This document shows, one piece after another, positions 1 to 8,568 of a stretch of 64,000 bases of DNA; the stretch's first letter is position 1; each line of letters opens with the position of its first letter. The notes beneath the pieces were generated by a model that saw only the letters and a list, made by a program, of their open reading frames with translations, was not told the DNA's origin and ran no database searches. The translations under genes were made by a program, and so were the position numbers. This DNA comes from Kineosporiaceae bacterium (GTDB lineage: Bacteria > Actinomycetota > Actinomycetes > Actinomycetales > Kineosporiaceae). The stretch covers positions 1,040,871-1,104,870 of the forward strand of contig JADJPO010000002.1 in assembly GCA_016713225.1 (NCBI GenBank). The letters run 5' to 3'.

Positions 1-617
1 ACGCCAAGATCCCGCTCGGCGTGGTGATCACCGAGGGTGTCGCGGTGCACGACAGCGCCGAGTTCTTCCAGTACGCGCAGAACTCGGGTACCACGCGGCT
101 GATCGGCCCGAACTGCCCCGGCATCATCTCGCCCGGGCAGTCCAACGCCGGCATCATCCCGGCCAACATCACCAAGCGTGGCCCGATCGGCCTGGTCAGC
201 AAGTCCGGCACGCTGACCTATCAGATGATGTACGAGCTGCGGGACATCGGCTTCACCACCGGTGTCGGTATCGGTGGTGACCCGGTCATCGGGACGACGC
301 ACATCGACTGCCTGGCGGCATTCGAGGCCGACCCCGACACCAAGGCCATCGTGATGATCGGCGAGATCGGCGGTGACGCCGAAGAGCGCGCCGCCGACTA
401 CATCAAGGCCCACATCACCAAGCCGGTGGTGGGCTACGTGGCCGGGTTCACCGCTCCCGAGGGCAAGACCATGGGCCACGCCGGCGCCATCGTGTCGGGT
501 TCCTCGGGTACGGCCCAGGCCAAGAAGGAGGCCCTCGAGGCGGTCGGGGTCAAGGTCGGCAAGACGCCGTCCGAGACTGCGGTGCTGATGCGCGAGATCA
601 TCACCTCGCTCGGCTGA
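1..617 (+). CDS. sucD: Succinyl-CoA ligase (ADP-forming) alpha subunit, C-terminal part
   Basis: The window opens inside this gene; the frame is open from base 3 and about 204 codons remain. The enzyme converts succinyl-CoA to succinate with formation of ATP in the TCA cycle, paired with SucC. The visible part includes GPNCPGIISP, SKSGTLTYQ, the GIGGDPVIGT segment and GHAGAIVSG, which carries the His that is phosphorylated in this family. It ends TSLG at the usual C-terminus. sucC is expected just upstream, outside the window. Identification is secure; only the N-terminus is missing. Confidence 0.97.
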   Translation, partial: AKIPLGVVITEGVAVHDSAEFFQYAQNSGTTRLIGPNCPGIISPGQSNAGIIPANITKRGPIGLVSKSGTLTYQMMYELRDIGFTTGVGIGGDPVIGTTHIDCLAAFEADPDTKAIVMIGEIGGDAEERAADYIKAHITKPVVGYVAGFTAPEGKTMGHAGAIVSGSSGTAQAKKEALEAVGVKVGKTPSETAVLMREIITSLG

Positions 618-643
618 GCCCGCACCAACCCGCTCCAGCACCA

Positions 644-746
644 AACCCGCTCATGCTCCGCAGCGGTGGATCTCAGGGGGTGAAATGCCCTGAAATGTCC
701 ACTCGCTGCGGAGCATGAGCCGTTTGCTGCGGAGCATGAGCGGGTT
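644..746. repeat. Palindromic repeat R3, hairpin with a third arm copy
   Basis: It lies between the convergent ends of sucD and the PfpI gene. The arm GCTCATGCTCCGCAGC (649-664) is complementary to copies at 705-720 and 726-741. With the first partner the stem extends inward through GTGGA/TCCAC to about 21 bp, with a small inner hairpin (CAGGG/CCCTG) in the loop. The outer pair 644-663 and 727-746 is a perfect 20-bp inverted repeat. It could be a bidirectional terminator, but the duplicated arm is more than a terminator needs. Its design resembles the other hairpin repeats in this window, with a different sequence. Confidence 0.8.
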
Positions 747-760
747 GGGAGGGTGTGGCT

Positions 761-1372
761 TCAGGGCAGGTAGTGCTCGGGTGGGGGTAGTTCGTACTGC
801 AGGGCGCGGGTGGCGGCCGCGGTGGCCTGGGGTCCGTAGTAGCGGCCGAGCAGGTGGATGGCGACGTCGAGGCTGCACGCCGGGGCGCCGCCGGTGACGA
901 TGTCGCCGTCGTCCACGACGCGGGCCCGGACCACCTGGGCGCCGGCGGCCGACAACTCCTCGACAGCCCGGGGATTCGTGGTGGCGCGGCGTCCGGCCAG
1001 GATGCCGGACGCCGCCAGCAGCAGGGCGCCGGTGCACACCGAGGCGATCACGGTGCCGCGGGCGTGGCGTTCGGCCAGCGCCTGGGGTAACTCGCCTCGC
1101 ACGGCCTGCCCCCAGGCGCCTTCGGCCGAGCGATCGAGCCAGCCACCGCCGGGCACGATCAGCACGTCCGGCCGCTGCGACAGCGCTGCCTGAGAACGGA
1201 TCACCGCCCCGTGATCGGCCCGGACCTCGCGGGCGCCGTCGAGCGTCACCAACCGCACGGTCAGGTCCTCGATCAGGCTCGCGGCGCCGGACAACACCTC
1301 CCAGGCGCCGAGTGCGTCGAGTTCGTCGAATCCATCGAAGAGAACGATCTCCATGTCCATACCCAGCAGCAT
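761..1372 (-). CDS. DJ-1/PfpI family protein
   Basis: A 203-residue class-I glutamine-amidotransferase-like protein of the DJ-1/PfpI superfamily. It has the nucleophile-elbow motif SVCTGALLLAASGIL, the DVLIVPGGGW strand-turn and the ITGGAPACSLDVAIHLL segment typical of the cyclohexyl-isocyanide-hydratase-like subgroup. The start at 1372 is preceded by GAGGG; an ATG at 1360 is an alternative. It is divergent from a GlxA-type regulator with the same fold in its N-terminal half, so the two may share regulation. The substrate is unknown. The open frame continues upstream through the neighbour, but that extension is an antisense shadow. Confidence 0.85.
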   Translation of the reverse strand: MLLGMDMEIVLFDGFDELDALGAWEVLSGAASLIEDLTVRLVTLDGAREVRADHGAVIRSQAALSQRPDVLIVPGGGWLDRSAEGAWGQAVRGELPQALAERHARGTVIASVCTGALLLAASGILAGRRATTNPRAVEELSAAGAQVVRARVVDDGDIVTGGAPACSLDVAIHLLGRYYGPQATAAATRALQYELPPPEHYLP

Positions 1373-1456
1373 TGCCCGCCCTCGGTCTTGTCGACGAGTG
1401 GCTGGATCGACGTCATTCGATGGATTACTGCCACATCTCGAGCTAGCTTGAGCTCC
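1373..1456. promoter_or_regulatory. Divergent promoter region
   Basis: These 84 bp separate the starts of the PfpI gene and the GlxA-type regulator and must hold both promoters. The region is more AT-rich than its surroundings (ATTCGATGGATTACTG near 1416). I see no clear palindromic operator. Confidence 0.45.
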
Positions 1457-2398
1457 ATGGTGCACCGGGTTGTGGGGCTGCTGACCGGCGAGGTGGTGAC
1501 CTTCGATCTGGCGATCGCCGACCAAGTGTTCGGCGAGACACCCGGCTACTCGTGGACCGTCTGCACCGACGTCCCCGGAATGCTGCCGACCGAGACCGGA
1601 CTGCAACTGCGGGTCGACCGTGGCCTGGGCGCGCTGCGCTCGGCCGACACGATCGTCGTCCCCGGCCTCGGCCGGAGCGGTTGGCCGGTGCCCGAACCGG
1701 AGCTCGCGGCGCTGCGCCGGGCGGCGGCGCGCGGCGTCCGGCTGGTGTCGATCTGTACCGGTGCCTTCGTGCTGGCCGCGGCGGGGGTGCTCGACGGCCG
1801 TCGGGCCACCACGCATTGGCGATATGCAGCGCGGCTGCAGCGTGAGTTCCCGCTGGTCGAGGTCGACCCCGACGTGCTCTTCGTGGACGACGGACAGGTG
1901 CTCACCTCGGCAGGTTTGGCCGCCGGGCTCGACCTGTGCCTGCACGTCGTGCGTCGCGATCGGGGGGCAGCGGCGGCCACGGCGCTGGCTCGTCACCTGG
2001 TGGTGGCCCCGCACCGGGCCGGCGGCCAGGCCCAGTTCATCGAACGACCGGTACCCGATGAGCCGGACGCCGGGCTGGCGGCCACGCGGGAGTGGGTGCT
2101 GCAGCGGCTGGCCGAGCCCTGGAGCGTCGAGCGGTTGGCCCGGCACGCTCGGTGTAGCTCGCGGACCTTCGCTCGGCGGTTCCGGGCAGAGACCGGGACG
2201 ACGCCGGCCCAGTGGCTGATCGGGCAACGGGTCGCCGAGGCGCAGCGATTGCTGGAGCTGACGGACCTACCCGTCGAGCAGGTGGCCGACCGGGTGGGAT
2301 TCGGTGCCGGGGTGACACTGCGCCAGCACTTCGTCAGGGCGCTCGGGGTCTCACCGACGGCCTACCGCACGACCTTTCGCGGCACGGCCGGACGATGA
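1457..2398 (+). CDS. GlxA-type AraC family transcriptional regulator
   Basis: A 313-residue regulator. The N-terminal DJ-1/PfpI-like domain includes SICTGAFVLAAAGVLDGRRATTHW and LTSAGLAAGLDLCLH; the C-terminal AraC domain (about residues 210-310) has two helix-turn-helix units, WSVERLARHARCSSRTFARRF and LPVEQVADRVGFGAGVTLRQHF. I chose ATG 1457 because the PfpI homology begins there, although the frame is open further upstream. It likely controls the divergent PfpI gene and itself; the ligand is unknown. Confidence 0.88.
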   Translation: MVHRVVGLLTGEVVTFDLAIADQVFGETPGYSWTVCTDVPGMLPTETGLQLRVDRGLGALRSADTIVVPGLGRSGWPVPEPELAALRRAAARGVRLVSICTGAFVLAAAGVLDGRRATTHWRYAARLQREFPLVEVDPDVLFVDDGQVLTSAGLAAGLDLCLHVVRRDRGAAAATALARHLVVAPHRAGGQAQFIERPVPDEPDAGLAATREWVLQRLAEPWSVERLARHARCSSRTFARRFRAETGTTPAQWLIGQRVAEAQRLLELTDLPVEQVADRVGFGAGVTLRQHFVRALGVSPTAYRTTFRGTAGR

Positions 2399-2404
2399 GC
2401 AGCC

Positions 2405-3091
2405 TCAGGGGAGGTACTGCTCGGCGAGGTAGGTCACCCAGCCGCGGTCCTTGCCGTCGTGCTTCAACCACACATGGGTCTTGGTGCCCGAGGCCTTCGC
2501 TCGGGCGAAACCGTCGAGGAGCCGGGCGGCGTCCGCGGGTTGCGGTGGGTCGGTCTGCCCGATCATCGGGCCGAGGAAGATCGGGGTCCCGGGCGCCAGG
2601 GTGAAGGTGTAGATCCGGGGCGACTGGTTGGCGATGGCGTACTCGGCGGGCTCGAGGTCGGGGTGCTTCTTGTAGTAGTCGGCTGCCTTGGCGCCGACGT
2701 AGAAGGTGAGCCGGTCAACGGTGATCACGATGGCATCGCCGGTGGAGCGCTTGACCGACTTCAGCTCCGACAACTCCAGGGCCTTGTCATCCCACGGCTT
2801 CTCGACCAGTGTCGCCGGCTCGGCGGGCGGCGGCGACGCCGACGGTGACGGGCTGCGGGTCACCGATCCGGACGGCGAGACCGAGGCGGGTGCGGCCGAG
2901 GCCGAGGTGGTGGAGGCGCCCGCGGCCGCGGCCACCGTGCGCGGTGCCGGCGGTCGCACCACCGTCATGACGCCCCCGGCGAGCACGCCGGAGGCCACCG
3001 CCCCCGCCAGCCAAAACCCGATCGTGCGCCGGCTGGGACCCGTCGAGGCGCCGGGAGAGGTCGATCCACCGCCTGAGTTCACGGTGCGCAT
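2405..3091 (-). CDS. Hypothetical membrane-anchored protein
   Basis: About 228 residues from ATG 3091; ATG 3166 is also possible but would leave only 6 bp to the divergent DUF6350 gene. One N-terminal membrane segment (TIGFWLAGAVASGVLAGGV) is followed by a Ser/Pro/Ala-rich linker and an exported domain beginning about LVEKPWDDKALELSELKSV. That domain is rich in Lys/Asp and ends VTYLAEQYLP. I do not recognise the family. It converges with the GlxA-type gene with 6 bp between the two stops. Confidence 0.7.
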   Translation of the reverse strand: MRTVNSGGGSTSPGASTGPSRRTIGFWLAGAVASGVLAGGVMTVVRPPAPRTVAAAAGASTTSASAAPASVSPSGSVTRSPSPSASPPPAEPATLVEKPWDDKALELSELKSVKRSTGDAIVITVDRLTFYVGAKAADYYKKHPDLEPAEYAIANQSPRIYTFTLAPGTPIFLGPMIGQTDPPQPADAARLLDGFARAKASGTKTHVWLKHDGKDRGWVTYLAEQYLP

Positions 3092-3172
3092 CCTGCCGGA
3101 CGCCGTGGGCTGTGTCCCGCTCGTCGGCGCGTCGCGCGCAGCCGGGGCTGCCGCCCGGGTGAGCATGAACGG

Positions 3173-4513
3173 ATGAACCCCGCCCGCACCACCGCACCGC
3201 CCGCCACCGGCTCGGCCACCCCCGGCCTGTCGGTGGCGGGGGTCGCGGTGCTGCCGATGGCCCCGGTGGCCGGGGCGTTGGCCGCCGCGCAGGCCGCGGC
3301 GGCGTCGTTGGCCGTCGTCCTGGTGCCGGTGGTGCTCACCTGGGTGGCCAGTGGGGGCGGTTCGGCATCCTGGGTCGAGGTGGTGCAGGTCGGTACGGCG
3401 CTGTGGCTGCTGGCCCAGCACACCGGTCTGGCCGTGACCGGTGGGCATCTCGGTCTGGTTCCACTCGGCACCGCGGTGGTGCCGCTACTGGCCTGCTCGT
3501 ACGCCGGGATGCGGCTCGCCCGCAGCCTGGACCCCAAGGCCGACAAGATCGCTGCCGGGGCCAGCCGGGCACGGCCCTCAGCGGCCCCCCGCAGCGCACT
3601 GATCACCATGGCGCTGACCCACGGCGCCCTCGGGGCATTGGCAGCCACGGTGTCGGTGACCGACCTGGCCCGTCCGATCCTGTGGCAGGCCACGCTCGCC
3701 ACGACCCTCGTCGCGGCTGCGGGGGGCGCTCTGGGCAGTCTCGGATACGCCCACGGGGGCACGTTGCGGGCCGGTCTGGCCGCGCTCGCCGATGCCCTGC
3801 CCGACCACGCCCGGCGCTATCTGACGCCGATCGGCGCCACGGTGGCCCTCCAGCTCCTCGCCGGCCTGGTCGCGGTCGGGGTGGCACTGGTCCTGGGCGC
3901 CGGTCGGGTGGCCGACCTGTACGGAGCTCTCGGCGGTGGTGTGTTCGGCGCGGTCATGGTGACCCTGCTGCAGCTGCTGTTGCTGCCCAACCTGGCCATC
4001 TGGGCGGCCAGCGCGCTGGCCGGGCCGGGGTTCGCCGTCGGCGTCGGCACCGAGGTGTCCCCGCTGACCAGCACGTTGGGGCCGCTGCCCGCGGTCCCGG
4101 CGCTGGGCGCTCTGCCGGACCCCGGGCCGATGCCCGGATTCGCGGTCGCGGTGGTGGTGTGCGGCGTGTTGGCCGGTGCCGTCGGGGGGCTGTTCCTGTG
4201 GCGCGAGGGTGAGCTGGAGCGGCGCTCACCGCTGCTGGATGGTCTGCAGGACCTCGTGCTGCTCGCGTTCGGCAGCGGCGTGGTGTTCGGCGTCCTCGCC
4301 TGGCTCAGCGGGGGACCGGCCGGACCGGGTCGGATGAGCCAGGTCGGCCCCACGCCCTGGCTGGTGGCCGGGGTCTTCGCGATCGAGGTGATGATCGGGG
4401 CAGCGGTGATGCTGGTGATCGGGCAGCTGGCACCGCGACTGGTCAGTGGGTTGGCCAGTGGCCTGGCCGGTGCGTTGCCCGGCCGCCGGGGTGGATATCG
4501 TCGGGACTCGTGA
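3173..4513 (+). CDS. DUF6350 family integral membrane protein
   Basis: A 446-residue polytopic protein, with roughly ten hydrophobic segments rich in Ala/Val/Leu, such as LALLAFGSGVVFGVLAWLSG near the C-terminus. Membrane proteins of this type (cell-division-associated DUF6350) lie immediately upstream of purN in many actinobacteria. The stop overlaps the purN GTG start by four bases (GTGA), implying cotranscription. The start may lie somewhat downstream of ATG 3173. Function is not established. Confidence 0.85.
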   Translation: MNPARTTAPPATGSATPGLSVAGVAVLPMAPVAGALAAAQAAAASLAVVLVPVVLTWVASGGGSASWVEVVQVGTALWLLAQHTGLAVTGGHLGLVPLGTAVVPLLACSYAGMRLARSLDPKADKIAAGASRARPSAAPRSALITMALTHGALGALAATVSVTDLARPILWQATLATTLVAAAGGALGSLGYAHGGTLRAGLAALADALPDHARRYLTPIGATVALQLLAGLVAVGVALVLGAGRVADLYGALGGGVFGAVMVTLLQLLLLPNLAIWAASALAGPGFAVGVGTEVSPLTSTLGPLPAVPALGALPDPGPMPGFAVAVVVCGVLAGAVGGLFLWREGELERRSPLLDGLQDLVLLAFGSGVVFGVLAWLSGGPAGPGRMSQVGPTPWLVAGVFAIEVMIGAAVMLVIGQLAPRLVSGLASGLAGALPGRRGGYRRDS

Positions 4514-5130
4514 GCCGTCCCGCGCGCGTCGTCGTCCTGGTCTCCGGATCGGGAACCCTGTTGCAGGCCCTGCTGGACGACGCCTGTGCTGCGGGGGAGT
4601 CCGCGCCGTTCGGCGTCGCGGCGGTGATCAGCGATCGGGACGACGCCTACGGCCTGCAGCGGGCACGGGACGCGGGGGTGCCCACGGCCGTGGTGCGTCC
4701 GGGCGACTTCCCCGACCGGGCGACCTGGGACCTGGCGGTGGCCAAGGCGGTCGAGGTGTTCACCCCCGATCTGGTGGTGTTGGCCGGTTTCATGCGGCTG
4801 CTGGGTGAGGCCTACCTGAGCCGGTTCGCCGATCGCACCATCAACTCACATCCGGCCCTGTTGCCCGCCTTCCCGGGGGCACATGCCGTCCGCGACGCGC
4901 TGGCGTACGGCGTCACGGTGACCGGCACCAGCGTGATCCTGCTGGACGCCGGGGTGGACTCCGGGCCGGTGGTTGCCCAGCGCGCCGTCGAGGTGCTGCC
5001 CGGGGACGACGAGGCGAGCCTGCACGAGCGGATCAAGGTGGTCGAGCGGGAGTTGCTGGTCGAGGTCGTGCGTCGCATGACCGGTGTCGGGTGGAGCGTC
5101 GAGGGCAGGAGCGTGCGGTTCGGTGAATGA
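4510..5130 (+). CDS. purN: Phosphoribosylglycinamide formyltransferase
   Basis: A 206-residue GART enzyme of purine synthesis, transferring formyl from 10-formyl-THF to GAR in the third step. Visible motifs are the N-terminal RVVVLVSGSGTLLQALL, AGFMRLL, the catalytic NSHPALLPAFPGAHAV (Asn, His) and the Asp in GVDSGPVVAQ. Length is normal. GTG 4510 overlaps the DUF6350 stop, and the gene end overlaps the proposed purH start, forming a purN-purH operon. Confidence 0.97.
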   Translation: MSRPARVVVLVSGSGTLLQALLDDACAAGESAPFGVAAVISDRDDAYGLQRARDAGVPTAVVRPGDFPDRATWDLAVAKAVEVFTPDLVVLAGFMRLLGEAYLSRFADRTINSHPALLPAFPGAHAVRDALAYGVTVTGTSVILLDAGVDSGPVVAQRAVEVLPGDDEASLHERIKVVERELLVEVVRRMTGVGWSVEGRSVRFGE

Positions 5131-6796
5131 GCATTCGGTGAGTGAGGTCTCGGTGTCTGGTGCGGTGTCGGGCGACCTGTCCGGCGACCTGTCCGGTGAC
5201 AAGGTCGTGATCCGACGGGCGTTGCTGTCGGTCTACGACAAGACCGGGCTGGAGGACCTCGCCCTCGCGCTGCACGCCGCCGGGGTGGCGCTGGTCTCGA
5301 CCGGCTCGACGGCTGCCCGGATCGCTGCGGCCGGGGTGCCGGTGACGGCGGTCGAGGCGCTGACCGGGTTCCCGGAATGTCTGGACGGGCGAGTCAAGAC
5401 GCTGCACCCGACGGTGCACGCGGGCATTCTCGCCGACCGCCGGCTGCCCACGCACGTGGCCCAGTTGGCCGAGCTCGGGGTCGAGCCGTTCGACCTGGTG
5501 GTCAGCAACCTCTACCCGTTCCGGGCCACCGTGGCCTCGGGGGCCGGCGTCGACGAGTGCGTCGAGCAGATCGACATCGGCGGCCCGTCGATGGTGCGCG
5601 CCGCGGCCAAGAATCACCCGAGTGTCGCCGTGGTCACCGACCCGGGTGACTACCCGCTGGTGATCGAGGCGTTGGCGGACGGCGGGTTCGACCTGGCCAC
5701 CCGGCGCCGGCTCGCAGCGCGGGCCTTCGCACACACGGCGTCCTACGACACCGCCGTGGCGCAGTGGACGGCGACACACCTGGCCGGTGAGTCCGTCGCG
5801 GACGGCGCCTGGCCGGCGTATGCCGGGGTGGCGTTGGAGCGCGCGGCGGTATTGCGCTACGGCGAGAACCCGCACCAGGCCGCCGCACTGTACGTCGACC
5901 AGGCGGTCTCGCCCGGAAGTCCCACGGCCGCACCGGGTATCGCGCAGGCGACGCAGCTGCACGGCAAGGAGATGTCGTACAACAACTACGTGGACGCCGA
6001 CGCGGCGCTGCGGGCGGCCTACGATTTCGAGGCGCCGGCGGTGGCGATCATCAAGCATGCCAATCCGTGTGGCCTCGCCGTGGCCTCACCCGGGGTGGCC
6101 GACCCGATCGCCGATGCGCACGCCAAAGCCCATGAGTGCGACCCGGTCTCGGCATACGGCGGCGTCGTCGCGGCGAACCGTCCGGTCTCGATCGGCATGG
6201 CCACGCGGCTGGCGGAGATCTTCACCGAGGTGGTCATCGCCCCCGGGTTCGAGCCCGAGGCCCTGAACCTGCTGTCGCAGAAGAAGAACGTGCGGTTGCT
6301 CGAGCTGGCGGACGGGTACGTCCGGGACGCGGTCGAGCTGCGTCAGGTGTCCGGCGGCATGCTGGTGCAGGTCAGTGACCGGCTCGATGCGGCCGGCGAC
6401 GACCCGTCGAGCTGGAGCCTGGCCGCGGGTGAACCGGCGGACGACGCGACCCTGGCCGAGTTGGCCTTCGCCTGGCGGGCGGTACGCGCGGCCAAGTCGA
6501 ACGCGATCCTGCTGGCCCGGGACGGCGCCACGGTCGGTATCGGCATGGGCCAGGTGAACCGGGTCGACTCCTGCCGGTTGGCCGTCTCCCGGGCCGGTGA
6601 GGACCGCGCCCGCGGAGCGGTGGCTGCCTCCGATGCCTTCTTCCCGTTCGCCGACGGCCTGCAGGTGCTGCTGGACGCCGGGGTGCGCGCCGTCGTCCAG
6701 CCGGGTGGGTCGGTGCGTGACGCGGAGGTCATCGCGGCAGCCCAGGCGGCCGGGGTCACGATGTACCTGACCGGGGCGCGGCACTTCGCCCACTGA
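5123..6796 (+). CDS. purH: Bifunctional AICAR transformylase / IMP cyclohydrolase
   Basis: About 557 residues from GTG 5123, overlapping the purN stop by eight bases. The N-terminal IMP cyclohydrolase (MGS-like) domain begins at RRALLSVYDKTGLEDLA and carries KTLHPTVHAGIL; the AICAR transformylase domain has LRYGENPHQAAALY, NNYVDADAAL and the catalytic KHANPCG. It performs the last two steps of IMP synthesis using 10-formyl-THF. The N-terminus has a short tandem repeat (GDLSGDLSGD) before the conserved part, so the true start may be later. Confidence 0.96.
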   Translation: MNEHSVSEVSVSGAVSGDLSGDLSGDKVVIRRALLSVYDKTGLEDLALALHAAGVALVSTGSTAARIAAAGVPVTAVEALTGFPECLDGRVKTLHPTVHAGILADRRLPTHVAQLAELGVEPFDLVVSNLYPFRATVASGAGVDECVEQIDIGGPSMVRAAAKNHPSVAVVTDPGDYPLVIEALADGGFDLATRRRLAARAFAHTASYDTAVAQWTATHLAGESVADGAWPAYAGVALERAAVLRYGENPHQAAALYVDQAVSPGSPTAAPGIAQATQLHGKEMSYNNYVDADAALRAAYDFEAPAVAIIKHANPCGLAVASPGVADPIADAHAKAHECDPVSAYGGVVAANRPVSIGMATRLAEIFTEVVIAPGFEPEALNLLSQKKNVRLLELADGYVRDAVELRQVSGGMLVQVSDRLDAAGDDPSSWSLAAGEPADDATLAELAFAWRAVRAAKSNAILLARDGATVGIGMGQVNRVDSCRLAVSRAGEDRARGAVAASDAFFPFADGLQVLLDAGVRAVVQPGGSVRDAEVIAAAQAAGVTMYLTGARHFAH

Positions 6797-6831
6797 CGAC
6801 GACGGCTGGGTCGCGGCAGATTCCGATTCGC

Positions 6832-6886
6832 GGATTGTGTGCGGCAAGAGTGGTGCCATACGCCGACTTCGACCGCACAGAAATCC
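6832..6886 (-). repeat. Solo copy of hairpin repeat R2
   Basis: A 55-bp imperfect palindrome 35 bp after the purH stop. Its ends, GGATTGTGTGCGG and CCGCACAGAAATCC, are near-complementary, and the core contains AGTGGTGCCATA. In reverse orientation it aligns along its length with the repeats that flank the DUF559 gene at 57.9-58.8 kb, which share the same ends and core. No nuclease gene is attached here. Confidence 0.75.
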
Positions 6887-7055
6887 TGGATTCGGGGGTC
6901 CGTGTCGCGATGCACACCTGGGAGAACGCGGTGACCCGGCACGCGGGTCTACCGCCCCTCCGGGCCGTCTCGCGGGCGGTCCGGTTCGCCGTGTCGGCGA
7001 CCTCACGCCCAAATGGCAGGATCGTGGCAGCGAACCATGTCGAACGGGAGTTCCA

Positions 7056-7328
7056 GTGATCCAGTGGGAGGTGCCGCCGACCCGGCGGTTCGCGTTCGTG
7101 CTGGTCCTGAGCGTGATGCTGATCTCGGTGCTCACCGCGGGACTGGGTCACGTGCGCCTCGGTGGCTACCTGTTGGCCCTGGCCATGGCCATGGCCGCGA
7201 CCATGCGCGCGATGCTGCCCGAGAAGTACTGCCTGGGTCTGCTGGTGCGCACTCGGACCTTCGACGTGGTCACCGCCGCCACCTTCGCCGTGGCCCTGGT
7301 GGCGGCCACGGCTGTGCTACCCGCCTGA
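7056..7328 (+). CDS. DUF3017 family membrane protein
   Basis: A 90-residue protein with three membrane segments (FVLVLSVMLISVLTAGL, LGGYLLALAMAMAATMRAML, VVTAATFAVALVAATAVLP) and the family pattern MRAMLPEKYCLGLLVRTRTFDV between the second and third. Start GTG 7056 follows GGGAG at good spacing; the longer open frame upstream runs through repeat R2 and is rejected. DUF3017 genes usually sit next to purH or folD in actinobacteria, as here. Function unknown. Confidence 0.85.
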   Translation: MIQWEVPPTRRFAFVLVLSVMLISVLTAGLGHVRLGGYLLALAMAMAATMRAMLPEKYCLGLLVRTRTFDVVTAATFAVALVAATAVLPA

Positions 7329-7329
7329 G

Positions 7330-8568
7330 TCAGGACGGTGGCGTCCAGGTATCGAACGTCACCTGGCTGCACCTGCTGTCCGTGACGGTGCACTGCACGG
7401 TGCCACCGGATACGAGCCGATTGCGCACTGTGGTGGCGTCCTGCCAAGCCCATCGGTCTGCGAGCTGCTGCCCCTTCGGCACCAGCCGGTCACCACGTCG
7501 TCCGGTGGCCACCTCGATGGGGATCACCCCGTCGAGCAACCAGCCTCCGCCAGGGCCGATCGCGACGTCCTGTAGCTCGGCCGCCGTGCCACACAGCACC
7601 GGATCCGACGTGGTCAGGTCGGTCACGTCGAGGACGGCGAAGCAGGCCCGACCCGGGGCAGTCTGGGTGATCGCCGATGGGTGCGTGGTGGTGATCAGGA
7701 CGGCCGTGCCGTCCTCGGCGATGATGCTCGGCCACTGTGCGGCCGTCCCCCCGATGGCCGGCAGGGGGACGAAGCGGCGTGGTCCCTCGGGGCGCCAGAT
7801 CGTCACGCCCCTCGGTGACCGGTTCATCGAGATCGAGATCAACCCCGCCGGTCCCCACAGCTGGCCATCCGCCACCGGCACCTCGGTCGGCGGCTCGTGC
7901 AGTGTCACCGACCCGGTCACCAGCTCGAGGACGCCGTATCGCACCTGGTCGGGCCGAGCGGTGCGCGGGATGAGGGTGAAGTAGGCCGATCCGCCGTCGG
8001 CGGAGACGGCATTGAGCGCCACAACTTCCGCATGCTGGGGTGCGAACGCCGTCTGCAACGGGCCGGCACTGGAGAGCAGCAGCAGGAGGGTGCGCTCGTC
8101 CGGCGTTCCCGGGCGGATGAAACCGACCATCAGCAGGCCGTGCGGGGTGACATGCATGCTCGACACCGTTTCCAGGCCCTCGGGTGCCTCGACGGAGCGA
8201 CCGCGCAGGGTCAGTTGCGGCGGTGATCCGCTCAGGACCCACATTCCCGGATCGTCGCTGAGCCGGGGCAGGGTCGCGAGCCAGCCGGTGACCGGACTCG
8301 GGCTGGTGGCGGGAGCCGGCAGCATCGGCTCGGGCGTCGTCCGGGTGGTCCCCGGCCCCGATGCGAAGACGGCCACGGCGACAGCCGTTGCCAGGGCGGT
8401 GGCGGTCAGGGCCGATGCGGCGCCGATGATCCGCCGCCGCAGGCGGCGACGGCGTGCGTTCCCGAGGATCTGCCGGGCCGCTCGGTCGGGGTCGACGCGA
8501 TCCAGCCCGGGCATCCGTTCAGCGGTTTCTGCCAGTGAAGCGGGCAGCCGGTCCTCGAAGCTGATCAT
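7330..8568 (-). CDS. Sigma-factor-linked membrane protein with extracytoplasmic beta-rich domain
   Basis: A 412-residue protein whose ATG overlaps the stop of the sigma factor gene (ATGA), so the two form an operon. A cytoplasmic N-terminus of about 45 residues with an Arg-rich stretch (RRRRLRRRI) precedes one membrane helix (ALTATALATAVAVAVFA) and a long exported domain with repeated WD/PQ-loop-like beta segments, perhaps a propeller. By position it may act as the anti-sigma factor, but no ZAS zinc motif is visible. Cysteine pairs near the C-terminus (CTVTDSRC) may form disulfides. Confidence 0.75.
   Translation of the reverse strand: MISFEDRLPASLAETAERMPGLDRVDPDRAARQILGNARRRRLRRRIIGAASALTATALATAVAVAVFASGPGTTRTTPEPMLPAPATSPSPVTGWLATLPRLSDDPGMWVLSGSPPQLTLRGRSVEAPEGLETVSSMHVTPHGLLMVGFIRPGTPDERTLLLLLSSAGPLQTAFAPQHAEVVALNAVSADGGSAYFTLIPRTARPDQVRYGVLELVTGSVTLHEPPTEVPVADGQLWGPAGLISISMNRSPRGVTIWRPEGPRRFVPLPAIGGTAAQWPSIIAEDGTAVLITTTHPSAITQTAPGRACFAVLDVTDLTTSDPVLCGTAAELQDVAIGPGGGWLLDGVIPIEVATGRRGDRLVPKGQQLADRWAWQDATTVRNRLVSGGTVQCTVTDSRCSQVTFDTWTPPS

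Noticed and set aside
5165..5198. GGCGACCTGTCC tandem repeat at the purH start as a regulatory repeat
   Set aside because: Only two to three units, in frame (GDLSGD), best seen as slippage in a non-conserved N-terminus.
6837..7055. N-terminal extension of the DUF3017 protein through repeat R2
   Set aside because: GTG 7056 has a good ribosome site, and the extension translates a non-coding repeat.
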